Assembly: GCA_903872005.1 (NCBI GenBank)
Contig: CAIQJD010000967.1
Span: 1 to 7,650 of the forward strand
Origin: an uncultured bacterium
GTDB lineage: Bacteria > Chloroflexota > Anaerolineae > JACIWP01
Direction: 5' to 3'
DNA length: 7,650 nucleotides
Shown here piece after piece: positions 1 to 6,926 of this stretch. The position numbers were made by a program, and so were the translations under genes. The notes below the pieces were generated by a model. That model made no database searches. It was given only the letters and a program-made list of their open reading frames with translations, and was not told where the DNA came from. Within the stretch, counting starts at the first letter, position 1. Each line of letters begins with the position of its first letter.

Positions 1-903
1 GTGCGCGGCATGTACATCATGGGCGAGAACGCCGTCCTGGCCGACGCCGACATCAATCATGCCCGCAAGGCGTTCGAGAAGCTGGAATTTCTGGCCGTGC
101 AGGACATCTTCCTCTCCGAGACGGCCGAATACGCGCATGTGATCCTGCCGGCGGCCTCCTTCGCCGAAGAGGCTGGCACCTTCACCGCCACCGACCGGCG
201 CGTGCAGTTGGTGCAGCCGGCCATCGCGCCGATTGGCGAGTGCCGGCCGGACTGGCAGATCCTCTGCGAGCTGGCGCGGCGCATGGGGCCGGCCGATGGG
301 CCGCGCGGCAAGTTCGACTACGCCTCGCCGGCCGAGATCATGGACGAGATCGCCGCGCTGACCCCGATCTATGGCGGCATCTCTCACGCCCGCCTTAAGG
401 CGGCGCGCGGCCTGCAATGGCCCTGCCGCACACCCGATGATCCCGGCACGCCCTACCTGCACAAGGGGACGTTCACGCGCGGCAAGGGCAAGTTCTTTGC
501 GGTGCCCTATCGCCCGCCGGCCGAGGTGGCCGACGCCGAATATCCGTTGACCCTGACCACCGGCCGCATCATGTTCCACTGGCACACCGGCACCATGACG
601 CGCCGCACCGCCAAGTTGGACAAAGAAGCGCCCGAAGGCTACGTGGAAATCAATCCGGCCGACGCCGAGCGGCTCAAGATCGGCAAGTCGGAGCTGGTGC
701 GGCTCGTGAGCCGGCGCGGCGAGATCGAGACCCACGCCCGGATCACCAGGCGTGTGCCGGCCGGCGTCGTCTTCATGCCGTTCCATTTCGCCGAAGCCGC
801 CGCCAATGTCCTGACCAACGCCGCCCTCGATCCCATCGCCAAGATACCGGAGTATAAAGTCTGCGCGGTACGCATGGAGAAGCTCGCGCGCGTGGCCGCC
901 TAG
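1..903 (+). CDS. fdhF: Formate dehydrogenase alpha subunit, C-terminal part (5' end outside window)
   Basis: This is the C-terminal 300 residues of a molybdopterin (bis-MGD) oxidoreductase of the formate dehydrogenase alpha type, which oxidises formate to CO2 and passes electrons to Fe-S partner subunits. The visible part opens with YIMGENAVLADAD, then LEFLAVQDIFLSETA and AHVILPAASFAEEAGTFT, the usual late catalytic-domain blocks of this family. From about residue 180 it is the molybdopterin-dinucleotide-binding domain (TTGRIMFHWHTGTMTRR, then VEINPADAERL). The end, PFHFAEAAANVLTNAALDP followed by IPEYKVCAVRMEK, is very typical of FdhA/FdhF. The frame is open from base 1 and the family is usually about 700-900 residues, so the GTG at base 1 is an internal Val codon. 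The Cys/Sec ligand and N-terminal [4Fe-4S] domain lie outside, so intactness cannot be judged. It ends in TAG at 901-903. A generic molybdopterin oxidoreductase or NuoG-like subunit is a less likely reading. Confidence 0.9.
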   Translation: MRGMYIMGENAVLADADINHARKAFEKLEFLAVQDIFLSETAEYAHVILPAASFAEEAGTFTATDRRVQLVQPAIAPIGECRPDWQILCELARRMGPADGPRGKFDYASPAEIMDEIAALTPIYGGISHARLKAARGLQWPCRTPDDPGTPYLHKGTFTRGKGKFFAVPYRPPAEVADAEYPLTLTTGRIMFHWHTGTMTRRTAKLDKEAPEGYVEINPADAERLKIGKSELVRLVSRRGEIETHARITRRVPAGVVFMPFHFAEAAANVLTNAALDPIAKIPEYKVCAVRMEKLARVAA

Positions 904-920
904 CGCGCCGGCCCCTGTCC

Positions 921-930
921 AGGAGGAGGA
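921..930 (+). promoter_or_regulatory. Strong ribosome binding site of the pentapeptide-repeat gene
   Basis: AGGAGGAGGA lies 3 nt before the ATG at 934, and its first AGGAGG (921-926) is 7 nt from that start. It sits in the 30-bp gap after the dehydrogenase stop and decides the start codon; the later in-frame ATG at 964 has no comparable site. Confidence 0.8.
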
Positions 931-933
931 GCG

Positions 934-1401
934 ATGCCCGATCTCACCCGACGCGACTTGATCATGATTATCACCCTCAGCCCGCAACTGCGGCTGGTCG
1001 GCGTTGATCTGAGCGGAGTCAATCTGGGCGGGTTGGATCTATCCGGCGCCAACTTGCGCCGCGCCAACCTGTTTGAGGCCGACTTGACGCGGACGATCCT
1101 GCGCGGGGCGAATCTGGAGGAGGCCAACCTGACCGGCGCCGTGTTGCGCGGCGCCGATCTGGAAGGGGTCAATCTGCGGGGCGCGTGCCTGGCGCGTTGC
1201 GATCTGACCGACACGACCTTCGAGTTTTCGGACATGCGCCGGGCTGACCTGAGCGATGCGATCATGGATCAGACGAATCTGCACGCCACGGATCTGCGCG
1301 AGGCTAACCTGAGCGGCGTCCCGCTCCTGTCGGCCAACCTGAACGCGGCCGTCGTCAAGGGCGTCAAGGTAGGGCAGAAGCTATTGGGACGCTCTTCGTA
1401 A
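934..1401 (+). CDS. Pentapeptide-repeat protein
   Basis: A 155-residue protein in which residues of about 21-143 are almost entirely tandem pentapeptides of the A(D/N)LxX pattern (for example LDLSGANLRRANLFEADL), roughly two dozen repeats with Leu, less often Phe or Met, at the centre. In characterised members this pattern folds into a right-handed quadrilateral beta-helix with four pentapeptides per turn, here about six turns. The first 20 residues (start MPDLTRRD) and the last dozen (end GQKLLGRSS) lack the pattern and probably cap the helix. No signal peptide, membrane segment or attached catalytic domain is visible, so it is probably a soluble cytoplasmic scaffold or interaction protein. 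The repeat fold alone does not give a function; relatives include DNA-mimic gyrase-protecting proteins (Qnr, MfpA) and many uncharacterised ones. The start at 934 follows from the Shine-Dalgarno just upstream. The gene follows the dehydrogenase by 30 bp with no promoter seen between them, suggesting cotranscription. Confidence 0.88.
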   Translation: MPDLTRRDLIMIITLSPQLRLVGVDLSGVNLGGLDLSGANLRRANLFEADLTRTILRGANLEEANLTGAVLRGADLEGVNLRGACLARCDLTDTTFEFSDMRRADLSDAIMDQTNLHATDLREANLSGVPLLSANLNAAVVKGVKVGQKLLGRSS

Positions 1402-1405
1402 GGTA

Positions 1406-1519
1406 TTACCGCAGAGGCGCAGAGGGCGCGGAGAGAAAAGGATAAGGGATTCTTTGCCCCGACCCTTTTTTCTTTCCCTTCCCTTCCGAAACTCTGCGTT
1501 CTCTGCGCCTCTGTGGTAA
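1406..1519. repeat. Long inverted-repeat intergenic element, copy A
   Basis: The gap between the convergent pentapeptide and kinase genes holds 19-bp terminal arms, TTACCGCAGAGGCGCAGAG (1406-1424) and its near-perfect complement at 1501-1519, with one mismatch. The inner flanks are also roughly complementary: purine-rich on the left (GGAGAGAAAAGGATAAGGG) and pyrimidine-rich on the right (CTTTTTTCTTTCCC). The whole can fold into one long imperfect hairpin. I know this ACCGCAGAGG...CCTCTGTGGTAA type as a dispersed non-coding repeat of some environmental bacterial genomes, whose minus-strand translation gives spurious peptides with TEAQRTQ and RALCASAV; both strings occur here. It could serve as a transcription barrier between the converging genes, but no function is shown. 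It encodes no transposase. Confidence 0.8.
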
Positions 1520-1551
1520 AAACTCCATCCAGACGCCCACAAGGGGCGATG

Positions 1552-4500
1552 CTACTTGTGTGGCTCATCCAAAGCCTGGCGCGCCTTTCGCGCCAGGCTT
1601 TCTGGTGTGAAGGGTTTTTGCAGGAAGATCAGCCCCGCTTCCAAAATGCCATGCCGGGCGATGATGTCGGCCGTGTAGCCCGACATGAAGACGCAGCGCA
1701 TGTCGGGGTAACGCTCCAGGAGCGCGTCGGCCAGGCGCCGGCCGTCCATTTCGGGCATGATCACGTCGGTGATGAGGAGATCAATCGGGCCGGCGTGTTC
1801 GCCGGCGATGCGCTGCGCCTCGCTCGGCGCGCCGGCGGTCAGCACCACATACCCCAGCCCTTTCAGCACGCGCTTGCCCAGGTGCAGGATCGCCTCTTCA
1901 TCTTCGACGAGCAGGATCGTCTCTGTGCCGCGCGTCTGTACGACGTCGGACTCGGTATCGTCTTCGGCCGGCTCCTCTTCTTCTGCCGTCTGGAAGCGCG
2001 GCAGATAAATCTGGAAGGCAGTCCCCTGGCCCGGCTCGCTCCGTACGAAGATGCCACCGTTGTTCTGTTTGACAATGCCGAAGACGGTCGCCAGTCCCAG
2101 GCCGGTGCCCCGCCCCACGCCCTTCGTGGTGAAGAAAGGCTCGAAGATGTGTTCGAGGACTTCCTGGCTCATGCCGCTGCCGCTGTCAGCAACGGTCAGG
2201 CGGACGTAGTCGCCCGGCGCAACGTCGGTGTGGGTCCGACAGAACTCCGCGTCAAGGGTGGCGTTGGCTGTCTCGATGGTCAGGCTGCCGACGCCGGCGA
2301 TGGCGTCGCGCGCATTGACCGCCAGATTTGCCAATATCTGGTCAATCTGCACCGGGTCCATGCGGACTTTCCAGAGCCGCGGGCCGGGCATCCAGGCCAG
2401 GTGAATATCTTCGCCGATGAGCCGGCGCAGCATCTTGAGCATGCTCGATACGGCGTCATTCACATCCAGGGCGACCGGGTTGATCGTCTGCCGGCGGGCG
2501 AAGGCCAGGAGCTGGCGCGTCAGGTCGGCCGAGCGGCCGGCGGCTTTGCGAATCTGCTCCAGGAATTCGCGCAGGTTACTCCCCGGCTCGGCCACGCTCA
2601 GACCCAGAGCCGCGTAGCCGAGGATGGCCTGGAGCATGTTGTTGAAGTCGTGGGCCACGCCGCCGGCCAGCCGGCCGACCGATTCCATCTTTTGCGCCTG
2701 GAAGAGTTGGGCCTGCAGCCTCTCCCGTTCCGCCTCGTGCTGTTTGCGCGCCGAGATGTCGGTGACGATCACCTGCACCGCCGGCTTGCCGGCATACAGC
2801 AGGCGCGTCGCATCCACCTCCACCGGGATGGGCGTCCCGTCCAGCCTCAGGTAGACGTCTTCGACCGGGTAGAGGCCGACTTCGCCGGCCAGCATGCGCC
2901 GGATGCGCGCCGCGCTGGTCGCCAGATTGTCGGGGTGAATGATATCGGTGATGGGCCGGCCGATGAGCTGCGCTTCCGAGGCCGCGCCCAGCAGGCGCGC
3001 GCCGGCCGGATTGGTGAAGACGATGCGCCCTTCCGAATGGACGGCGATCCCCACCGGCGCCAGCTCCAGCAGGCGCCGGTAGCGTTCTTCGCTCTCGCGC
3101 AGCGCGGCGTCGGCGCGTTTGCGGTCCGTGATGTCAATGACCACGCCGCGATACGCCGTCACCTGTCCCTGGGCGTCGCGCGCCGGCTGGCCGCGCGACA
3201 TCAGCCAGCGCTCGGCGCCAGCGGGCAGGTTGACGCGCCATTCCGTGTTGATCTCAAGCCCCAGGCGCGCCGCCTCTTGCGTGGCCGCTTCCACCTGGGC
3301 CCGATCCTCTGGCCGGATCGCCTCGCGCCAGGCCGCGTAGGACGCCGGCACGCTGTACGGCTCCAGGCCGTACAGCCGGTATACCTCTTCGGACCAGGTA
3401 TTCGCGTTGGTGCGTAAGTCCCATTCCCAGGCGCCGACTTTGGCCGCGGCCTGGGCCAGCCGCAGCCGCGCTTCGCTGAGGGCCAGGGCCGCGGCTGCTT
3501 CCTTGCGCTCGGTGATGTCCTGCACGATGCCGGCCATGCGCCGTGCCTGGCCCAGCGCATCGAACTGATGACCGCCGGTCGCCCAAATCCAGCGCACCGC
3601 GCCATCTCCGCGCCGGATGCGACATTCAAAGCTCCAATCCGATTGTGTGGCGACCGCCTGTTGGAATAGCCGATCTACTTCTGCTCGATCCTCAGGGATG
3701 ACGTGCTGAAGGAAGATCTCATACGTCCACGCCGGGAGGGGCGTCTCATACCCGAAGATGTGATCGTGTTCCAGCGTGCGGAACGCGGTATGATCCACCA
3801 AATCCAGGTCCCAGCCGCCGGTGTGGCTCTTCGCCAGGGCGAAATGCAGCCGCTCCTCGGCCTCGTGCAGGGCCAATTCGGCGCGCTTGCGCTCGGTGAT
3901 GTCCATGGTCGTCCCAAAGACGGTCACTGCATGGCGTCCCGCGCCTTCACCCTCGAATTCGACGCGGGCGTTGATGGCCAGCCAGCGCACGCTGCCATCC
4001 GGGTGAACCACGCGGTACTCGCTGGCGAGCTTCCCGCTGCCGGTCGGGACCCTGGCTGCCATGAATTCTGCAATGCGCCTCTGGCGATCGTCAGGATGGG
4101 TGTGGTTGCGCAAGTCTTCGATCGTGACGTTCGGGGTATCGAACCCGTAATGGGCTTGCGCGCGCGCGTCGAGATGCACCGCCTCGGTCTTCAGATCGGT
4201 CTTCCAGATCCCCAGCTCGGCCGCTTCGTGTCCCAGGCGCAGGTATTCCTCACTCTCGCGCAGTTTCTCTTCCGCCAGCTTGTGCTCGGTGATGTCGTTG
4301 AGCATACTCAGCATGAATTGCCGGCCGCCAATCTCGATCAGCTCCGCCGATGTCAGCAGATACCCCGGCTCTCCTGACTTCTTGCGGAAGGGCAGCTCCA
4401 CATTCCGTAGCCCGTGCTCGCGGCGCACGATTTCCGTAACCCGTCGGCGATCCGCCGGCTGCCCCCACATGCCCAGCTCGAGCGTCGTGCCCCCGATGAC

Positions 4501-6786
4501 TTCGGCGCGCGAAGTTCCCAGGATATTCAGAAATGCCTCGTTCACATCCTCGATGCGCCCATCATCCAGCTCTGTGAGGCAGATGCCGGTGGGGCTGACG
4601 TGGAAGATGGTGGAGAAACGCGCTTCGCTCTCGCGCAGGGCCTCTTCCGCCTTTTTGCGCTCGGTGATGTCGCGGCTCCCCATGACCGCGCCGATGATTT
4701 GGCCGTCGGCGTCGTACAGGAAGCGGCCGGTGGATTCGAGCCATATATAGACGCCGTCTTTGCGGCGATAGCGGAACTGCAGCGGCTGCGGGTCGTCGGC
4801 CAGCATGGCCCGAATCCCATCGGAAGCCTGGACCGCGTCGTCCGGGTGCAGCCAGTCGCCGGCCCAGCGGCCAAGCAGCTCCTCGGCGGCGTAGCCCAGA
4901 ATCCGCTCGTAGGAAGGCGACACATAGGTGAAGCGTTCCTGGGCGTCCACGCTGGCGACCATGTCTACCATGTAGTCCGTGACTTGCCGCAGCCGCAGCT
5001 CGCTCTCGCGCAATGCCGCCTCGGCCTCCTTGCGTTCGGTGATGTCGCGGATCGTGCCGGTTGAGCCTACGAAGCTGCCGACTTTGAACGGCGCGCCGTT
5101 CAGTTCGCCGAAGAAGAGCGTCCCATCCTTGCGGCGCATCCGCAGCGCCAGGTTGACGCTCCGCAGGCCGTTCTCCATCGCGTTGCGAAACGCGGGGAGG
5201 GCGACCTCGATGAACTCTGGCGCCAGCAAACCAACGAAGTGTTGGCCTTGCGCTTCGGCCGGCGAGAAGCCGAAGACGGTCTGGCACGCCGGCGAGAGAT
5301 AGGTGATGACGCCGCGCACGTCGGTGACGAAGACGACGTCGCTGGTCTGCTCGGCAATGGAGCGGAAACGTTCTTCGCTGGCGCGCAGCGCGGCCAGGTG
5401 TTGGGCGCGCTCCGTAATGTCAATGAAGGAAACCAGCACGCGTTCCAGGGTGGCCTCCTGGCCGGGCGGGACGACCAGGGTCAAGTCCAGCAACAGCGGC
5501 TCATGGGCCATGTTCAATACGGAAATCTCACTCTGAAAGCGCGTCTGGCCTTCGGCCAGGGCGATCATCTCTTCGCGGAAGACGCGCAAGGACGCTGCGT
5601 TGAAGTACGTCGGCAGGGGTTGTATGACTTCCGCTTCGGTCGTCGCGCCCAGCAACTTCACGCTGGCCGGGTTGATACGCAGGATGCGGACGAGACCGGC
5701 CAGCTCGGAGACCTCTTCGGGGTGCGCCTCCCAATGCGCCCGGAAGTCGGTCACGCCGGCCTGGCGCAGCCGGTCGAAGCGCGCTTTGAGCGCCGAGAAA
5801 TCCTCTTCCCAGAGGGCGACGGGCGAGTTCTCAAAGAGGGAGCGGTAGCGCGCTTCGTCGGCGATGCGGCCCTGCTCGGTCGCCGCCAGGCGGAGCGTGC
5901 GCCGGAGCAGCTCCCGGTGCGTGTAGATGAAGAAGCCGGCGCTGAGCAAGAGGAGGCCGGCCAGGATGGCGCCGACCCAGATAACCCATGCCGGCAGCTT
6001 CGGCCTGGTCAACGCCGCCCGCCAGTAGCGCAGGCGCTGATAGTAGTAGGATTTCTGATCGGCGCGCAGGCTGGCGATATGCTCGTCCAACGCGGCGAGG
6101 AGCGCGGCCTGCCGGCCCCTCGGCGCGGCGAAGTAGATCTTGATGGGCGAGAAGAGGATGTTGGTCTCTTGCACCGTCGGGAAGTCCTGGCGCAAGCGCA
6201 GCCCGTTCAGCTCGCTGCTGATGCCGGCGTCCAACTGGCCGCCGGCGATCTCGGCGAAGATGTGGCGGTATTCGTCTTCTTCTAATATCTCGGCGGTCAT
6301 GCCGGCGGCCGCCAGCATGGCGGAAAAATTCTCCGTATAGATGCTGTCTTTCAAGACGCCCACGCGCTTGCCTTCGAGGTCTGGCTGGGCGCGGATGGGA
6401 GATCCCTGGCGCGTGAAGACCGCGCCCCAGTCCACGTACAGGAACTCCCGGGTGAAGTCCAACGTTTGGGCGCGTGGCTCGCTCCAGCCGATGCTGGGCA
6501 AGAGGTCAATCTCGCCGGCCTGCAGGCGCGCCAGGCATTCGCTCCAGGAGCCGGGCACATAGGTCAGGCTCCAGCGCTCTTGCCGCGCGATGTCTTCGAG
6601 GACTTCAATGTACAGGCCGGCGGCCTTCCCCTCCGCATCGGTGAAGATGAGGGGTTCGAAGTTGTAAACGCCCACACGGATGGGGGGATCCTGGGCGGCG
6701 GCCGGCCGGGTTGCGCCGGCGCAGACCGCCGCGATCAGCACGCCAACGGCAAAAGCGAGGCGCATAAAGGAAAATCGTGGTCTCAT
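1552..6786 (-). CDS. Giant hybrid sensor histidine kinase: solute-binding domain, eight PAS, HisKA, HATPase, receiver
   Basis: A 1744-residue membrane sensor that should autophosphorylate on His and transfer the phosphate to its own receiver. Approximate order: signal peptide 1-32 (hydrophobic LAFAVGVLIAAVCAG); extracytoplasmic SBP_bac_3-type domain 36-260 (IRVGVYNFEPLIF, GEIDLLPSIGWSEPR); membrane helix 266-289 (WVIWVGAILAGLLLLSAGFF); eight PAS/PAC units at 313-465, 471-588, 596-714, 721-838, 846-968, 977-1097, 1105-1226 and 1233-1348, nearly all closing with DITERK-like motifs; HisKA with GVAHDFNNML (phospho-His 1379); HATPase_c with the N box (NLAVNARDAI), DSGSGM, FEPFFTTKG and GRGTGLGLA; an acidic linker (EEEEPAEDDTE); receiver 1623-1740 with E-D pair 1628-1629, phospho-acceptor Asp 1674 (ITDVIMPEMDG), Ser 1702 and Lys 1724. 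All catalytic residues are present. ATG 6786 is chosen because AAGGAA lies 8 nt upstream; TTG 6789 is possible. There is no output domain and no cognate regulator nearby, so the ligand and target are unknown. It resembles the EvgS/BvgS layout but has one SBP domain, no HPt and far more PAS units. Confidence 0.95.
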   Translation of the reverse strand: MRPRFSFMRLAFAVGVLIAAVCAGATRPAAAQDPPIRVGVYNFEPLIFTDAEGKAAGLYIEVLEDIARQERWSLTYVPGSWSECLARLQAGEIDLLPSIGWSEPRAQTLDFTREFLYVDWGAVFTRQGSPIRAQPDLEGKRVGVLKDSIYTENFSAMLAAAGMTAEILEEDEYRHIFAEIAGGQLDAGISSELNGLRLRQDFPTVQETNILFSPIKIYFAAPRGRQAALLAALDEHIASLRADQKSYYYQRLRYWRAALTRPKLPAWVIWVGAILAGLLLLSAGFFIYTHRELLRRTLRLAATEQGRIADEARYRSLFENSPVALWEEDFSALKARFDRLRQAGVTDFRAHWEAHPEEVSELAGLVRILRINPASVKLLGATTEAEVIQPLPTYFNAASLRVFREEMIALAEGQTRFQSEISVLNMAHEPLLLDLTLVVPPGQEATLERVLVSFIDITERAQHLAALRASEERFRSIAEQTSDVVFVTDVRGVITYLSPACQTVFGFSPAEAQGQHFVGLLAPEFIEVALPAFRNAMENGLRSVNLALRMRRKDGTLFFGELNGAPFKVGSFVGSTGTIRDITERKEAEAALRESELRLRQVTDYMVDMVASVDAQERFTYVSPSYERILGYAAEELLGRWAGDWLHPDDAVQASDGIRAMLADDPQPLQFRYRRKDGVYIWLESTGRFLYDADGQIIGAVMGSRDITERKKAEEALRESEARFSTIFHVSPTGICLTELDDGRIEDVNEAFLNILGTSRAEVIGGTTLELGMWGQPADRRRVTEIVRREHGLRNVELPFRKKSGEPGYLLTSAELIEIGGRQFMLSMLNDITEHKLAEEKLRESEEYLRLGHEAAELGIWKTDLKTEAVHLDARAQAHYGFDTPNVTIEDLRNHTHPDDRQRRIAEFMAARVPTGSGKLASEYRVVHPDGSVRWLAINARVEFEGEGAGRHAVTVFGTTMDITERKRAELALHEAEERLHFALAKSHTGGWDLDLVDHTAFRTLEHDHIFGYETPLPAWTYEIFLQHVIPEDRAEVDRLFQQAVATQSDWSFECRIRRGDGAVRWIWATGGHQFDALGQARRMAGIVQDITERKEAAAALALSEARLRLAQAAAKVGAWEWDLRTNANTWSEEVYRLYGLEPYSVPASYAAWREAIRPEDRAQVEAATQEAARLGLEINTEWRVNLPAGAERWLMSRGQPARDAQGQVTAYRGVVIDITDRKRADAALRESEERYRRLLELAPVGIAVHSEGRIVFTNPAGARLLGAASEAQLIGRPITDIIHPDNLATSAARIRRMLAGEVGLYPVEDVYLRLDGTPIPVEVDATRLLYAGKPAVQVIVTDISARKQHEAERERLQAQLFQAQKMESVGRLAGGVAHDFNNMLQAILGYAALGLSVAEPGSNLREFLEQIRKAAGRSADLTRQLLAFARRQTINPVALDVNDAVSSMLKMLRRLIGEDIHLAWMPGPRLWKVRMDPVQIDQILANLAVNARDAIAGVGSLTIETANATLDAEFCRTHTDVAPGDYVRLTVADSGSGMSQEVLEHIFEPFFTTKGVGRGTGLGLATVFGIVKQNNGGIFVRSEPGQGTAFQIYLPRFQTAEEEEPAEDDTESDVVQTRGTETILLVEDEEAILHLGKRVLKGLGYVVLTAGAPSEAQRIAGEHAGPIDLLITDVIMPEMDGRRLADALLERYPDMRCVFMSGYTADIIARHGILEAGLIFLQKPFTPESLARKARQALDEPHK
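1571..1601. terminator. Perfect 13-bp hairpin inside the 3' end of the kinase gene, possible bidirectional terminator
   Basis: AAAGCCTGGCGCG at 1571-1583 and its exact complement CGCGCCAGGCTTT at 1589-1601 flank a 5-nt loop. The AAA-GC-rich-TTT form resembles a bidirectional intrinsic terminator. However, the stem lies within the last codons of the kinase (SLARKARQALDEPHK), and the T tract is only three bases in either direction. It is placed to stop transcripts from the + strand genes that run past 1401. Termination is inference; the inverted repeat is directly visible. Confidence 0.4.
2742..5420. repeat. DNA-level direct repeats at the PAS/PAC junctions of the kinase gene
   Basis: The junctions coding for DITERK plus the following linker recur as near-identical DNA. 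On the + strand TTGCGCTCGGTGATGTC occurs exactly near 3503-3519, 3887-3903 and 4655-4671, and with one change at 5030-5046 (TTGCGTTCGG). More diverged forms lie near 2748, 3119, 4280 and 5407. A neighbouring CGCTCTCGCGCA block codes for the LRESE linker and recurs beside several of them (for example near 4253, 4627 and 5001). The PAS bodies between them differ. This fits an array built by unit duplication with conserved signal-transmitting linkers. Spacing is several hundred bases and the blocks are coding, so it is not a CRISPR. Confidence 0.75.
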
Positions 6787-6794
6787 CAAATATG

Positions 6795-6800
6795 TTCCTT
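6795..6800 (-). promoter_or_regulatory. Ribosome binding site of the kinase gene
   Basis: On the minus strand AAGGAA is followed by the 8 nt CATATTTG and then ATG at 6786-6784. That spacing favours this ATG over the overlapping TTG at 6789 (5 nt) and over the ATG eight codons downstream, which is preceded by a pyrimidine-rich stretch. Confidence 0.65.
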
Positions 6801-6876
6801 GCGCGTTCTCATCGCCATTGATTTTGCGGTATCAAGAACATCGTGTAGATGCCAATAACTCACATTGCTTGCCCGT

Positions 6877-6885
6877 ATTATACCA
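6877..6885 (-). promoter_or_regulatory. Extended -10 promoter for the kinase gene
   Basis: The minus strand reads TGGTATAAT, a perfect TATAAT (6882-6877) with the TGn extension that compensates for a weak -35. Seventeen bases upstream stands only TTTCGC. Transcription would begin near 6870, leaving a leader of about 84 nt before the ATG at 6786. It is one of the few A+T-rich patches in the window. Assignment is by motif and position only. Confidence 0.6.
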
Positions 6886-6926
6886 CAGAAATGAGGGGAG
6901 CGAAAGGCCATTTTGGCGATTCTCCA

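Noticed and set aside
1..3. GTG at base 1 as a true start codon
   Set aside because: The following residues align to the interior of formate dehydrogenase alpha, so the gene begins outside the window rather than being a truncated gene starting here.
900..1284. Two minus-strand frames opposite the pentapeptide gene
   Set aside because: They are low-complexity Arg- or Gln-rich translations caused by the regular GCC/CTG repeat pattern of the + strand gene.
1269..1568. 99-codon minus-strand frame containing TEAQRTQ and RALCASAV
   Set aside because: It is the well-known spurious translation of the ACCGCAGAGG-type repeat and overlaps the end of two better genes.
1513..3417. 634-codon open frame on the + strand
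   Set aside because: It is antisense to the kinase receiver, kinase core and two PAS units, whose reading frame has clear catalytic motifs. The product has no recognisable domain and its length follows from high G+C codon bias.
2742..5420. Regular repeats resembling a spaced array
   Set aside because: They are in-frame coding linkers between PAS domains with spacing of several hundred bases, not CRISPR repeats.
5239..6285. 348-codon + strand frame, and a similar one at 3703-4377
   Set aside because: Both are antisense shadows of PAS and solute-binding coding sequence, without a ribosome site or known motifs.
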